Of a DNA stretch of 64,000 nt, positions 51,601 to 63,420 are shown in pieces; within the stretch, counting starts at the first letter, position 1; each line of letters begins with the position of its first letter. This DNA is from Brugia malayi (lineage: Eukaryota > Nematoda > Chromadorea > Rhabditida > Onchocercidae): assembly GCF_000002995.4 (NCBI RefSeq), contig NW_025062475.1, positions 13,672,687 to 13,736,686 on the forward strand, in the 5' to 3' direction. The translations under genes and the position numbers were made by a program. The notes beneath the pieces are model-generated. The model had not been told where the DNA came from. It saw only the letters and a program-made list of their open reading frames with translations, and did no database searches.

Positions 51601-54600
51601 TGTATGATATTAGCTAATATTTTAAATAGTTTTATAAAAAAGATATGCTAATTTTAGAGTATTGTAAATATATTTTATTTGAAATTTTTTATTGTTTTTT
51701 TTTTTTTTTTTTCCTTTTCAATAAAATATAATCAAAATTTAAAAATTAAGAAGCAAAAATTTTCTTGATTTTTCATTAATCAAAAAGTTAGGATAATTTA
51801 TGAAGTGTAAGATTAAACTTTTCTCTTCTATTCTTTACTTTAATTTTGATTTTAAAAAATTTTTAAAAAGCTCATATATATTTTATTTGTCATCATCGTT
51901 CGTTGACGAATCATTTAAGGAAGCTATGAATTTTGTTTTGTTAAAAAAGAGAGACAAAGAGAGAGAGAGAGAGAGAAGAAAAAAAAAAAAAACCAAAAAA
52001 TGTTTGGAAGGAAATGGAGGAAAATGCGGTTTTCCGGTTCTTTTTTTTTTGGATAATTGTATTGTTGGATATTTTATCGATACAATCCAAGAAATTACAT
52101 ATTTCTTCCTCAAGTATTTTCTACCATTCTTCTATCTCTTTTTTGTCTCTCTCCCTCTCTCCCTCTCTCTCTTTCTCTCTTTACCTCCTTTCCAGTAAAT
52201 CCTCTTTCTTTTCTTCAAAGTAATCATCTTTATCTCCTAACCGAACAAATTAAACATCAATAAATTACATTAACATAAAATAATTTTGAAAAATGATTAA
52301 AGTAAAAGTAACAATAATAATTTTGAAAAATGATTAAAGTAAAAGTAACAATAATAATTTTGAAAAATGATTAAAGTAAAAGTAACAATAATAATTTTGA
52401 AAAATGATTAAAGTGAAAGTAACAATAGTAATTGATTAAAGTAAAAGTAACAATAATAATTTTGAAAAATGATTAAAGTAAAAGTAATAATGGTAAAATA
52501 GCAACATTGATTTGTCGATCCTTCTTAATGGTAATGATACTGATTGGTGATAATTTTTGATATCGTTACTTATGATCTTTTCCCTTACTAAATTGTTAGT
52601 TCAATTTATAGCAAAATAAAAGGAGGGAGAGGAAAAGGGAGAGAGAGAGAGAGGGAGAGAGAAAGAGAAAGAGAATAGAAGAGATAAAAGAAATGCTTAT
52701 ATTTGAAATACTAAATGTTAAAAAAAAATAAATATTAAACTGATCTTTTGTTGATCTTTGATTTCATTTTTAACAGTATCATTGTTTATTTTAACCAACA
52801 AAACTCTTTGCATTAATCTTATCAATGAATCATACAGTCTTAAAAAAAAAAAAAAAAAAGAAAACAAAATGCTTCAATTTCTATATGAAAGACAATTGTT
52901 TACTTTTTTTTTTTTTTTAATTTTTTGCTAAGATTAATAAAATTATTACAAATATGTAATTTGTAAATTTATACATCAAAATTGTCAACTCATATTCATA
53001 TTCTTCGAAATGTTATTTTCTAATATTCCCATATTTTGATTTTTTTTTTTTTCTGAAATTGTTGATAAAAAATTATTTGAAGTAATTTTTCTTTATTATT
53101 ATATAATCATCAATTATTTAACATATAGCGTTTTTAATTTTTGAAATATCCATCATGTAATTAGGTCAATCTATGAAATTCCTATAAACTACTATAATTT
53201 GTTCAAGTTTTTAGAACATAAATTTTGATCATTTTGGTGGGTAATAATTATGGGAAATTAGGGAATATATGAATGAAACAACGACATTTGTTGCTATCTT
53301 CTTATCATAGTTGTATGAATTGTAAACAGACAGGTACAACAAGGAGCAAAGCCTATCTAAATATTTTAACATTGACCGATTGACCTTGTTTTTCCATTTA
53401 TCTTTAGGATAGGAATGCATGTGACAAACTTTTCAATGTCTTATTTTCTTTTTGTCGCGTAAAATCTAAAATGTATGAGGATGACTTCTCCAGACGTGGC
53501 ACTGAACTTTTTCGGAACAAAATTTGTTGATAGTCGGATCAGGATGATGTTAATATGATCATATATATTAAAATGAACTAACTGGGTGAAGAATGATGAT
53601 GACCATGAAAATGGATGAAAAGGGAAGAAATAAATATTATTAAAATTATTATAATTTAATTATTTATTGTTTAATTAATTCATAAATACTAATTATTTTT
53701 GAAAAAATAAATTATAAACAAGTAAATTCTTTCGTGTTTTTTTTTTTTTTTTTTTTTAGGATTATTATGTGAAGAAGAAAAGATATAATTAAAATAAGTT
53801 TTTTTTTTTTTTTTTGTTTGTGTTTTTTTATTTTTTCACTTATTTTATTTTAAAGTTAAACAAAATTAATGTTTAGCAAAAATTTTTATCATTACTCTAC
53901 AAAAGGATATATTATTTCTTTTTAAGTTTTTTTTTTTTTTTTTTAAAAGAAATGTTTTTATTACATTAGCTAAAAATGAAATCAATTTAATGATTTATTT
54001 GTAAAATTAAAAAATTATGATGAAAATAGATGATCAATTGATTGTTTTTCGATATAAAAAAAAATTTTTTTTTTGAAAGAAGAAACACTTTTTTCCGCGA
54101 TTTTACTTAAAATATTTGAAATTATTAACAAATGATTGTTTAAAATATTTATAGAAGTTTTTTTTTTTTTTTAATTCTAAAATTTTTTTAACATTTTTAA
54201 TTAAGCATAAATCCTGCGGCATCGTTTCATTAAGTTTGAATTTATTTTGTGAATTCAATTCAATAATTTTTAGCTTTTTCTGAGCTATTTGCGCCAAAAA
54301 CTTTCTGAGAATTATAATGTTATAGTTAATTTCGTTTTTTTTTTTTTTTCACTTCAAAATAGTCCATTAAGTTTAATTTATGAAGACTAGAAATCATTTA
54401 TTATTTTGAAATTTAAATATGAAAACGTAAAAATTATGCAACTATATAAAATAATTTCTTTTTCTGCTAATTTCAAATTTTACTCGTTTAATTTAAAATT
54501 AATTCCAACAAATATATTTCTTAATTTCAATCTTTTTTACTACAATATACTTTTCATTTTATTATTATTTATTATTATTATTATTTCGGACAAATTTAGA

Positions 54601-55215
54601 GAAAATAAGAAAAAAAATGAGAAGATTTTCTAGGATACTTAAGTTCTTAAGAATATATTGTTTACTTTAAGCAAGAAAAAAATAATAATAAATAAATAAA
54701 TAAATATCATACTGTTCAATTAATGAAGCGTATGAAATAATGACGTATTTTAATACTTCTCTTTCTAATTTTTTCAATCTTTTATTTAATTTTATCTCAT
54801 TTATTCCGTTACAATAACAATAATAATAATAATAATGAAACGAATAGTTATTGATGTTTCCTCTTATTATTCTAATTTGACGATTTTTTATTTTTATCAA
54901 ATTCTTTTAATATATTTTTTTAAAAAAAAAAAAAAAAATTCATGCATGCATGTATGCATTTTCCGGAATATAATATTAATAATAGTACAATTATTATTTT
55001 CATTTTCATTTTCACGGATTTTCTCCGTCATTCATCTTTGTCATCTTTCTTCATTTACCTCATTTCATTCATTCATTCAACAACATTCCATCCGCAATTT
55101 ATTCATTTAATTTATTCCATCAAATTTCCTCAAAAAATCAAAATGAAAGAAAAAAAAAAAAAAAAACTTCTCAACAACCATCATCATCATCATCATCATT
55201 ATTATTATTATTATC

Positions 55216-55265
<50 letters not shown>

Positions 55266-58200
55266 CATTTTCACATTTTTAAATTGATAAAATTGTTTCT
55301 CATTTGATTGTTGCTTCTGTTCCGGGTTTTTCGTTAAATTTACTTCAACTTTATGCCGTACAGACTGGTACATACATACATACACACATACATACATACA
55401 TACATACATACACACACACACATACATACATACATACATACATGCATACACATACACACATGCATACATACATACATACATGCACATATGAATAAATATG
55501 CAAAGGAGAAAAAAAAGTAAATAAAAAAACTCATACATTACACATGAATTGTTAGATAAACTGTAAAATAATTCTGAATCCGATATAAATGATTATTCTA
55601 TTGAAAGTTGGAAATTGAAAAAAAAAAAAAGAAAAAGAAAAGAAAAAAAAAAAGCGGATTTAAATTTAATCACTTCTTCGTCAAATATTTAATTTTGAAT
55701 TTCAACACTCAGATAATTATCATCAAATTATAAAATTTGATGATAGCAAATTATCATATGCAATTGTTTAAAATTTATTTACAAAATGTAAAACAATTAA
55801 ATTTAATCAAAATTTCACATTTAACATAACAAATGTAACATTTCAATGCAAATGTTAATTCATCAAATATTATACCTTAATTTCGATAATGCTTAATTCT
55901 TATTGCAACAAAAAATTATTTTAAATGAGAATTTTATTTTATGAAAAATTCTCTGAATTTAATAATTTAATATCATTGATAATTTCAATCAAAAATTATG
56001 TTTGCTGATATTGTTGAAAAAAGAAAATAACTTGAAGTGCAATGTTGAAATTTTCAAAAAGTTTTTTTTTTTTCCATCAATTTATTTGCAACAAGTTAAT
56101 CAACTTCAAAGAAAAAGAAAAAAAAAAAGGAAAAGGAATTGTTGTCATTAATTAGACAATTAGCCGATATTTTTATAAAATTCGATGAAATTTCTTTTTC
56201 TTTTTTTGAACTAATTTATTTATTTATTTACTTTTTTTTTTTATCCTTAAAGTACCAACATTATAAGAGAAAATTCTTCAAAAAGAAAATTAGAAAGTGA
56301 ATAAGGAAGATTTATTTCTAATTTATGAATATTGAGAGTTTTTCTTTTTTCTGAATATTGCTCTACTTTCAAAATGAGCGATGGCGGAAATTATAGTTTA
56401 ATTCTGATGGGTTCTAGTTTTCTTTTTTTTTTTTATTTATCATTGTTAAAATTGTTATTTCCTGTTTTTACAAATGCAAGAAAAAATTTCTTTCAAAAAA
56501 TATTTTAAAAAAGAAACGAGAAAGTTTGATAGTATTACATCTAACATCAAATTATTTGATCATTTCTTGATTGATGAATGCAAAAATAAGGAGCTAAAAA
56601 GATTAAGATTTAAAATTGAATTTAAAATATTTTTATTTATTTTGAAATTGAACTGATACAATTAGATACGTGAATTAATTATCACGTAAATTAATTATAG
56701 TAATAAATAATTCATTCATCTTTCGTAATTTTGCACTCTCAAGCAATTAACAATGTTTTTTTTTTTTTTTGATTTTATGTTGACAAGGAGATGACAATTA
56801 AGTGTATTAAGGATATGGAACACGCTAAATGCAAAAAAAAAAAATTTAAATTAAATGTTTGTTTCATTTTACTCCTTCTATCCACCATTCATTTCATATT
56901 TTCCATTCATTTTAACAATCTATGAAAACTTACAAATATAAGTGATAGATGAATAAATGTAATTGAAACTTTTTTTTTTAAATATTTAATTTGAATTATC
57001 TTATATCAAAATTTAAATTTAACTAACATTTCCATTTGATTATAATTTCCTTTTTTTTTTTTTTTCTATACTAAAACTTTTAAAGTTCAAATAGCAAAAA
57101 AAAAAAAATTTTGCAGATGCTCGAATTTTATCACCTTGGTTATCAACAGCATTTTTTTATCATCCAACAACAACAGCAACAGCTATAGCGACTACAAATT
57201 GGCCTCGCAATAATTTCACTTCATCTAATTTTACTGATTGTATAAAAGATGGATCAACTCTTGATGCAGCGACATTAGCGCCTCAACCATCAACACATAT
57301 TTATCATTCAACATTGCAAGATGTTCTATGTACTAATTTACATGGTACAACTTCACCATATTCTGGTATCTTTTTGATAAGTAAATTTTTTTATTTTGCT
57401 AAAAAAAATTTTTCTCATCACATTTTGATTTAATTATGTTTATTATAATTCTTTTTTGCTCTATCACTCAGATATTACTTATTTTTCTATGGAAAAAAAA
57501 AAGTAATTTAACTCACACTATTGAAATGAACTATTTGTTTAAAAAAGTATTTCAAAAAATCGCCAAAATGTTTTGAAAAAAGTTCATTGCATTATTTATG
57601 TTTAGTTTCACCCACAACTAATTTAACAATTCCCAATTCACTCTTCTGTTCACCATATTCATCACAATCAGCGCGAATGTTTATGAGTCGTCGATATAGT
57701 GAGCCAACATCATTAATGCCTCATCATTCAGGTACTGGAAGGCGCAAAAGTCGTGAAGGTCAATACTTTTTCATTTCTTAAACTTTCACATTTTTAATAT
57801 TTTTCAATCACAAAATATTTCATCTATTGCTACTAATATAAGATAACTTTTTACACTTTGAAATATTGCACCAAATGAATTCATTCTATCTATTAAAATG
57901 GCGCAAATATGATAGTTTGGATAAAATAAAATAAAAAAAAAAAATTAATTAAGAAAGTTTAAAAATTTTTTGTAAAAATTGAAATTTTTAGGACAAGTAA
58001 ATTATTTATGGGAATTTTTGTTGCATTTATTGCAAAATAAGGAATATTCACCGAAATACATCAAATGGTTGGATCATAGCAAAGGAATTTTTAAATTGGT
58101 CGATTCAAAAGCTGTCTCACGTCTCTGGGGTTTACATAAGAATAAACCGGGAATGAATTATGAAACAATGGGACGTGCTCTTAGGTATTAATTTAATCTT

Positions 58201-59498
58201 TTTCTAATTATATATATATATATATATATCGATTACAAATGTGAATTTAATTTTAGTTTCTAAAATTTCACAGGGAATCTTATTAATAATTTTAATTTGT
58301 TTTAAAAAATTGAAATGAAAAATATTGAAGCATTACTTTGTAAATTTTTACACTCATTCTTATGTTTAACTTATCAGAGTGCTAAAATTGATTGAATAAA
58401 GTTATTAGTAGTTTGATAACTTCCGTACGTTACACTGATAAATATTTAGTTTGATAAATTTTAGGATAGTTTCAATGTTTGTGAAAAAAAAAAAAAAAAA
58501 AACTTTAAAGTTTTTTTTTTTTCTTAGTTATTAATAATTTTGGTGATATTTGATTTGTTTTTCATCTATCATATGGTGATTATGAATAAAATTCACTCTT
58601 TTTTTTTTTGCTAAATTTTGATTTTTGGATAGCTTTGATATTTTTGAAAAAATTTTTTTATTCAAAATTTCATTTTGTTTATGTTTTTATTTTCATTTAA
58701 ATATTACTATGAGTTCTGTTGAATCTAATTCTAGAATAATTCCAAAATAATATCCCAGAATATTTCAGAATAATATTTTTTTTATTTGCTTTTATTCTAT
58801 AATTTTTACTATATCAATTTTTTTTTTTATAGCAACAATTAAAATTGATGAAATCTTATAATAATTGAAATTGAAATTTTTTGAAATGATAATTGGAATT
58901 GAAAGATATCAATTGGATAGGAAATGTAAAACATAATATTTTTAAAGATATTACTACCAGCGTGGAATATTGCAAAAGGTAGATGGCCAACGACTTGTTT
59001 ATCAATTTATGGATATACCTAAAGAGGTATATTTATCATTTTTATTTTATTTTTTTGTAAATACTGATTAAATTAAGTCTTATTTTGCTTCCTAAAATAA
59101 AATGATAAAGAAATGAAGAATTCATTTATTTATTTTAAAAGATATATTTAAAAAAGTTTTTCTTTTTTTTTTGTTCTTTTTGCCTCATGATATTTAAAAT
59201 TGAATGATATATCTTACTTTCAAACTGTACTATTCATTTAATTTTCTTATTTATAGTAAAATTAATTATTTGATTATTAAATTTAAATGATTATTGATTA
59301 GTCAAGTGTCCATTTTTTTTTTTTTTTGAAATTATTGTTTATTTTTTGGATATATTTGAGGAATTTTACGATGATCAACAACATATCACTGGCAATGGCA
59401 ATGATCATTGTAGCGGTAATAGGAGACAATTGAAAAGAGAAAACAATTGTTTAAATTTTAATGAGGAAAGTGATGTCACCAAGATGTCGCATGAATAA
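48635..59498 (+). CDS. E74/ELF-type ETS-domain transcription factor (8 exons)
   Basis: DNA-binding regulator of the ELF/E74 subfamily. Exons: 48635-49282, 49430-49552, 50299-50557, 57117-57365, 57606-57758, 57992-58184, 58948-59026, 59361-59498, totalling 1842 nt or 613 residues. The ETS domain spans about 480-565: [59 protein letters not shown], then the recognition helix [20 protein letters not shown] and YQFMDIPKE. The YYYQRGIL and GQRLVYQF blocks are specific to ELF/E74. A basic TGRRKSRE stretch precedes the domain. The N-terminal 300 residues are low complexity (His5, Glu7, Asn/Ser/Asp-rich), typical of transactivation regions. Exon 2 may start earlier, near 49387; exon 8 uses a TTTGAG acceptor. 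The intron after exon 3 is 6.6 kb. Confidence 0.92.
51231..51410. repeat. Degenerate (AAT)n array
   Basis: Interspersed AAT/TAA trinucleotides with substitutions over about 180 bp in the large ETS intron. Confidence 0.85.
52280..52495. repeat. 37-bp tandem repeat, about 5-6 copies
   Basis: TTTTGAAAAATGATTAAAGT recurs at 37-bp spacing (its G at 52288, 52325, 52362, 52399), then a shortened copy and one more full copy. Copies are almost identical, so the array is young. It lies in the large ETS intron. Confidence 0.93.
55177..55265. repeat. (ATC)n to (ATT)n trinucleotide array
   Basis: CATCAT units run into about 20 ATT units in the large ETS intron. The array translates to poly-His, poly-Tyr or poly-Ile in different frames, which explains the misleading ORFs here. 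Confidence 0.95.
55370..55485. repeat. (CATA)n / (CACA)n microsatellite
   Basis: About 115 bp of CATA and CACA units with occasional TGCA interruptions, in the large ETS intron. Confidence 0.95.
58208..58229. repeat. Short (TA)n tract
   Basis: About 11 TA units just after the donor of ETS exon 6. Confidence 0.85.
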
Positions 59499-59904
59499 AT
59501 AATATTGCCTCAAATTTAATTTGTATTATAGCTGATCAATAGCAATAATTTTTCTCAATTTTTTTTTTTTTTTTTTTTAATGAATTCCTTTTTTTCAGGC
59601 TTTTTTCAGACTTTAATTTATTCATTTATTAGTTATAATGGAATTTATTTTGTAAATGCTATTGCTTGAAGCTCAAATGTGAATTGTTACACTTAACAAT
59701 TTATTAAATTCATGCTAAAATTATATCTCTCAAATTATTCAACAAATATATTTTGCAATATTTGTTCAGCTGAACAATTCATTCTTTGATGTTCTTTAAA
59801 TTTAATTACATATGACCTTTCAATGACCTTTTTGTTATGAATATTGATTGATAGTTGTGCAGTGCAAAGATCAGATCAGATTTCAAAATATTCTCATCAT
59901 TTGT

Positions 59905-60100
59905 TATCATGATTATTTCTGAGTGCTAAATCATTAGTATCATGATTATTTCTGAGTGCTAAATCACTAGTATCATGATTATTTCTGAGTGCTAAATCAT
60001 TAGTATCATGATTATTTCTGAGTGCTAAATCACTAGTATCATGATTATTTCTGAGTGCTAAATCACTGGTATCATGATTATTTCTGAGTGCTAAATTAAA
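59905..60100. repeat. 33-bp tandem repeat, 6 copies
   Basis: TATCATGATTATTTCTGAGT starts at 59905, 59938, 59971, 60004, 60037 and 60070, exactly 33 bp apart. Copies differ mainly at one position of the AAATCA(T/C)TAG segment, and the two versions alternate over the first copies. It lies about 400 bp past the ETS stop codon and may be in its 3' UTR. Confidence 0.95.
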
Positions 60101-60712
60101 ATTAATTATTTCAAATTAAATATAGCAAAAATTATAATTCCTAATTTTAATTTTTCATTTAACTTGAATAGATGGGTCTTTTATAGTATTACTTTCATTT
60201 TTTTTTTCACACCAATGAGAGGGAAATACGTTTTTAACCTTGTTAATCAATTTATTTAATGATTGTTTCGTTAATTTTTTATTTTAAAAAATAATTTTAA
60301 AATTATAATTTGTGATCAATGAATGTACTGTGATCATTTATTTCATTCAATTCTTTTTCTTTTTTTTTTTGTTTTTGTTTACAAATTTTCTTAATGCAAA
60401 TAAGAAAATAACTGACTGATTAAAGAAAGAATGAAATTTTTTTTTTTAGTTTCAGCAACAACTTATCTCTTGAATCGATCAATCTTTATGATTTGAGAGA
60501 AGAAAAACAAAATTTTCAAGATGTTTGTTTCATTTATTCAATAAATGAAATCATAATTTAAAAAAAAAAAAAGATATGATAAGATAAGAGATGAAAGATT
60601 AATCTTAACCTGTTCTTATCAATTCATTATCAGCATTTAAAGATGTTCTATTGTTGCACAATCTCTTCCTCAAATAATTTCTACTTTATACTTTAATTAT
60701 TTTTCGGTCGTT

Positions 60713-60757
60713 AAAAGGCCTTTTTTACTTTTTTTTTTTTTTTAAAAAAGGCCTTTC
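60713..60757. repeat. Inverted repeat with AAGGCCTT arms
   Basis: AAAGGCCTTTTTT on the left is mirrored by AAAAAAGGCCTTT on the right, separated by a T-rich spacer of roughly 17 nt. Each arm also contains the self-palindrome AAGGCCTT. In RNA this could fold into a 13-bp stem. Confidence 0.8.
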
Positions 60758-61162
60758 TCGATCAAAACAATAACTAAGGCTTTTCTATTAATCATTCAAC
60801 GATTTGTTTTATATCAGAAAGCTAAAAAAAAAAATCTTTCTTCTAAAACTATATTTTATTTCATTTAAAGTGCTATTTTATAATTTCATGAAATGATTTG
60901 ATAAATTTTCTCCATAAAATAATTTAGTTTTTTTTTGAAAAAGTTTAAATTGATTTACATGTTTCTTTTTTCTTTTAAAAAAACAAAAAAAAAAAAAAAA
61001 AAAAAAACAATTTTCATTTTCAATATTTCATAAATAAAATATTACAATATTACTTGTAAAGTAATATTTATTTATAATTGTTTGCATTAGTTATTTTAGA
61101 TTGCTCAACTTTAATTTCTTTCATATTTGCCAGAAAATGCCTTTGTATCACATAGTTTTGCT

Positions 61163-61209
61163 ATGGGCAAATTTACCCATGGGCAAATTTACCCATGGGC
61201 AAATTTGTT
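61163..61209. repeat. Triple 16-bp palindromic repeat
   Basis: ATGGGCAAATTTACCC is repeated about three times head to tail. Each unit is a near-perfect palindrome (ATGGG-AAATTT-CCCAT with one mismatched pair), so direct and inverted repeats coincide. Confidence 0.9.
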
Positions 61210-62098
61210 TGTAATTAAATTTTGCTCTATTTAATCTGTAAAAGAATTTTGCTATCCAATTTTATCGATTTTCCATCAATGTAAATTGTAGAATTATTGT
61301 AAGAGAAAGAAAAATACGTTTTCCGGATGTTTCTGCAACTCATCATTCTTCTATAAGACCGGATTAAGAATTATTTTAATTTATAAGAAAAATATTTTAC
61401 TTATTGGATTAATTTACTAAGAAAATATGCTTATTTTAATTTTTATTTAATTGTACTATATATTAAATAATTCTTAAACATGAATGAATTTCAAGTAAGA
61501 TTTCACTATGTGATAAAAATTTTTTTTTCAATATTTTAAATTTATTAATGAAATTAGCAAATCAAAATTTTTACAAATACAAAATAAATAGTTTTTGTTA
61601 TCTTTTTTATCAAATCATTTTATCAAATGTTTATTTCAAATGTTTATTGAATAAAAATGTTTCAATAATGTTTTCTCTAACAAAATTTTTTGTAAACAAA
61701 AAATGTTTGATCGATTCTGTTCCATTCATTTAGTCTTCAAAATTAATTCACTATTACATTCCATTTAATTAGTAATTTATAATTTTATAGTAATTTGTCT
61801 TTTTTTTTTTTTAAAACGGATGAGATTAAGTATTAGAAATTTTTACCATCTTTCTTCTATCTAAATTATTGCCCCGTAAAATACCCGTAAAATATTCAAT
61901 ACACATAAAATACCCGTAAAAAATTTCAATCATTTCTAACTTTAATTTATAATTTATCTTTAAGAATCATTTTAAAACTAATTTAAATTAATGTAAAAAG
62001 CATTTCCTATAATTTAATGTATTTAAAATTTGTTCTGTAATAATATCATTGCATTTTTTTTTTTCATTTATTTAAACAAAATGCTAATATTATCAATT

Positions 62099-62150
62099 AA
62101 TTAATCAATCAATCAATCAATCAATCAATCGACTAATCAATTAATCAATA
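62099..62150. repeat. (AATC)n tetranucleotide array
   Basis: About ten AATC/AATT units, downstream of the minus-strand NHL gene stop. Confidence 0.9.
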
Positions 62151-62265
62151 ATAATTGAAATAATACAGCAATTTATTATTAAATAACATGATGGGAAAAA
62201 AATTTTTTTTTTTGAATCAAACAAGAAAGAAAGAAAGAGTAAAAGAAAAAAAGAAAAAGAAAAAA

Positions 62266-63236
62266 CTAAAACAATTGTATACGATGATTTTCACGATCGG
62301 AAACAACAATTGTGGTATCAATGAGTGCAACCGCTTCGACACCTTTCAGTTGTCCAGGTGCATTACCCCAGGTACCAAAACTATGCATATAACGACCATT
62401 TGGATAGAAAATTTGCACACGATTGTTACCACTATCAGCTACAATGATGAAACCCTGAAAATTTATTATAAAATAAATTAATTTATATCATTCGTGAAAT
62501 ATAAGTTTAATTTCTCATAATGTATTTATATTTAAATTTGAAAATGTAGAAATTATAAAAGGATAACGATGAAGTTTATATTAGTTTGATAAATAATTTG
62601 AATGTATCAATTCTTTTGCTAAAATAATATTAATAAAAAAAAAGAAAGGCATAAAAGAAAAAAAAAATAGTTTTTTTTTTTTTAAATCTTATCAACATTA
62701 CTCTTGAAATGATTTCAATCATTTTATTGTGGTAAATTAGATAAATAAAGCAAAGTTAAATTTAAAAATGTAAAATGATAAAGATTAAAATATTCCCTTT
62801 CATAACTTTTCAAGCATGCCAATATGTTCTGTTTTTTTTTTTTTTTTTTTTTTTTTGGAAAAAAAAAGTGAGGATTAAAATAAAATTATGATGTTGAGGA
62901 ATGAAGGAGGTTTCCGAAATATGAAATGGTAAAAGAGAGAGAGAGGGAGAGAGAGAGGTGTTCTGGGTATAAAACCTGATCATCAACAGCGATTCCACGT
63001 GGGAATTTCATTTGGCCGTTTTGAAATCCTTCGGAACCAAATTGAAAAATTGGATTGCCATTGTGATCAAAGATGCAAACTCGATGATTCGAACTGTCTG
63101 TTACATAAATATTATGTGTTCGTTTATTAACAGCAATAAATTGTGGATGATGGAATTGGCTAATTCCTGGGCCCATTGTACCAAATTTGCCAGCAAATTG
63201 TCCTTTGCTATCGAACATTTGGACACGATGATTGTC
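62266..63236 (-). CDS. NHL-repeat protein, C-terminal two exons (TRIM-NHL family, nhl-1/thin-like)
   Basis: Minus-strand exons: 63236-62976 (87 codons) and 62454-62266 (63 codons, ending TAG). Donor CAG|GTTTTA, acceptors TTCAG|GAC and TTTTCAG|GG; phase 0 throughout. The 149 residues form the end of a beta-propeller: DNHRVQMFDSKGQFAGKFG, then FIAVNKRTHNIYVTDSSNHR, FPRGIAVDDQ joined to GFIIVADSGNNRVQIF, and IVVSDRENHRIQLF at the stop. The closing GNAPGQLKGVEAVAL...DRENHR pattern resembles nhl-1 / Drosophila thin more than Brat, but I cannot assign an orthologue. The propeller probably mediates RNA or protein binding. Upstream exons (RING, B-box) must lie beyond the window or were not recognised. 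Its stop codon faces that of the ETS gene. Confidence 0.9.
62455..62975 (-). other. Intron of the second NHL gene with simple repeats
   Basis: A 521-bp intron containing a poly-T/poly-A pair (62831-62868) and a GA tract (62934-62957). No coding sequence is supported; the minus-strand frame reading through the donor gives low-complexity Leu/Ser. Confidence 0.8.
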
Positions 63237-63385
63237 CTGAATTGCTTTTTTTCCTCGTCAATTTGCACTTTGTTGTTGTTACCAATTTAAATTTGAAATT
63301 CTTCTTTCAAATTTACAATCATTTTTCTTTCTTTTTACCGCTTCTAGCAATTTTAAGATGTCTATTCTAGACTTTATATTATGTC

Positions 63386-63420
<35 letters not shown>

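Larger units (their letters stand above)
50558..57116 (+). other. 6.6-kb intron 3 of the ETS gene
   Basis: Phase-1 intron from GTTTGC to TTTTGCAG. It contains no recognisable coding exon but is packed with simple repeats: AAT/TAA-rich (51231-51410), CT and GA tracts (51957-51977 and 52147-52181), a 37-bp tandem array, an ATC/ATT array, a CATA array and a 12-bp perfect hairpin at 55718-55745. An embedded regulatory RNA or enhancer cannot be excluded. Confidence 0.7.
59499..62265. other. Convergent 3' region between ETS and second NHL gene
   Basis: AT-rich and without supported exons. It contains a 33-bp tandem array (59905-60100), an inverted repeat with AAGGCCTT cores (60713-60757), a triple palindromic 16-bp repeat (61163-61209) and an AATC tetranucleotide array (62099-62150). 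The 3' UTRs of both genes probably end here. Confidence 0.55.

Noticed and set aside
51800..52263. Overlapping open frames with Lys/Arg and Ser/Leu blocks
   Set aside because: Generated by GA and CT microsatellites inside the ETS intron.
54942..55538. Open frames with poly-His, poly-Tyr, poly-Ile or Met-Tyr-Val-Cys repeats
   Set aside because: Direct translations of ATC/ATT and CATA microsatellite arrays.
59905..60100. CRISPR-like regular spacing
   Set aside because: The 33-bp units are contiguous with no unique spacers, in a eukaryotic intergenic region.
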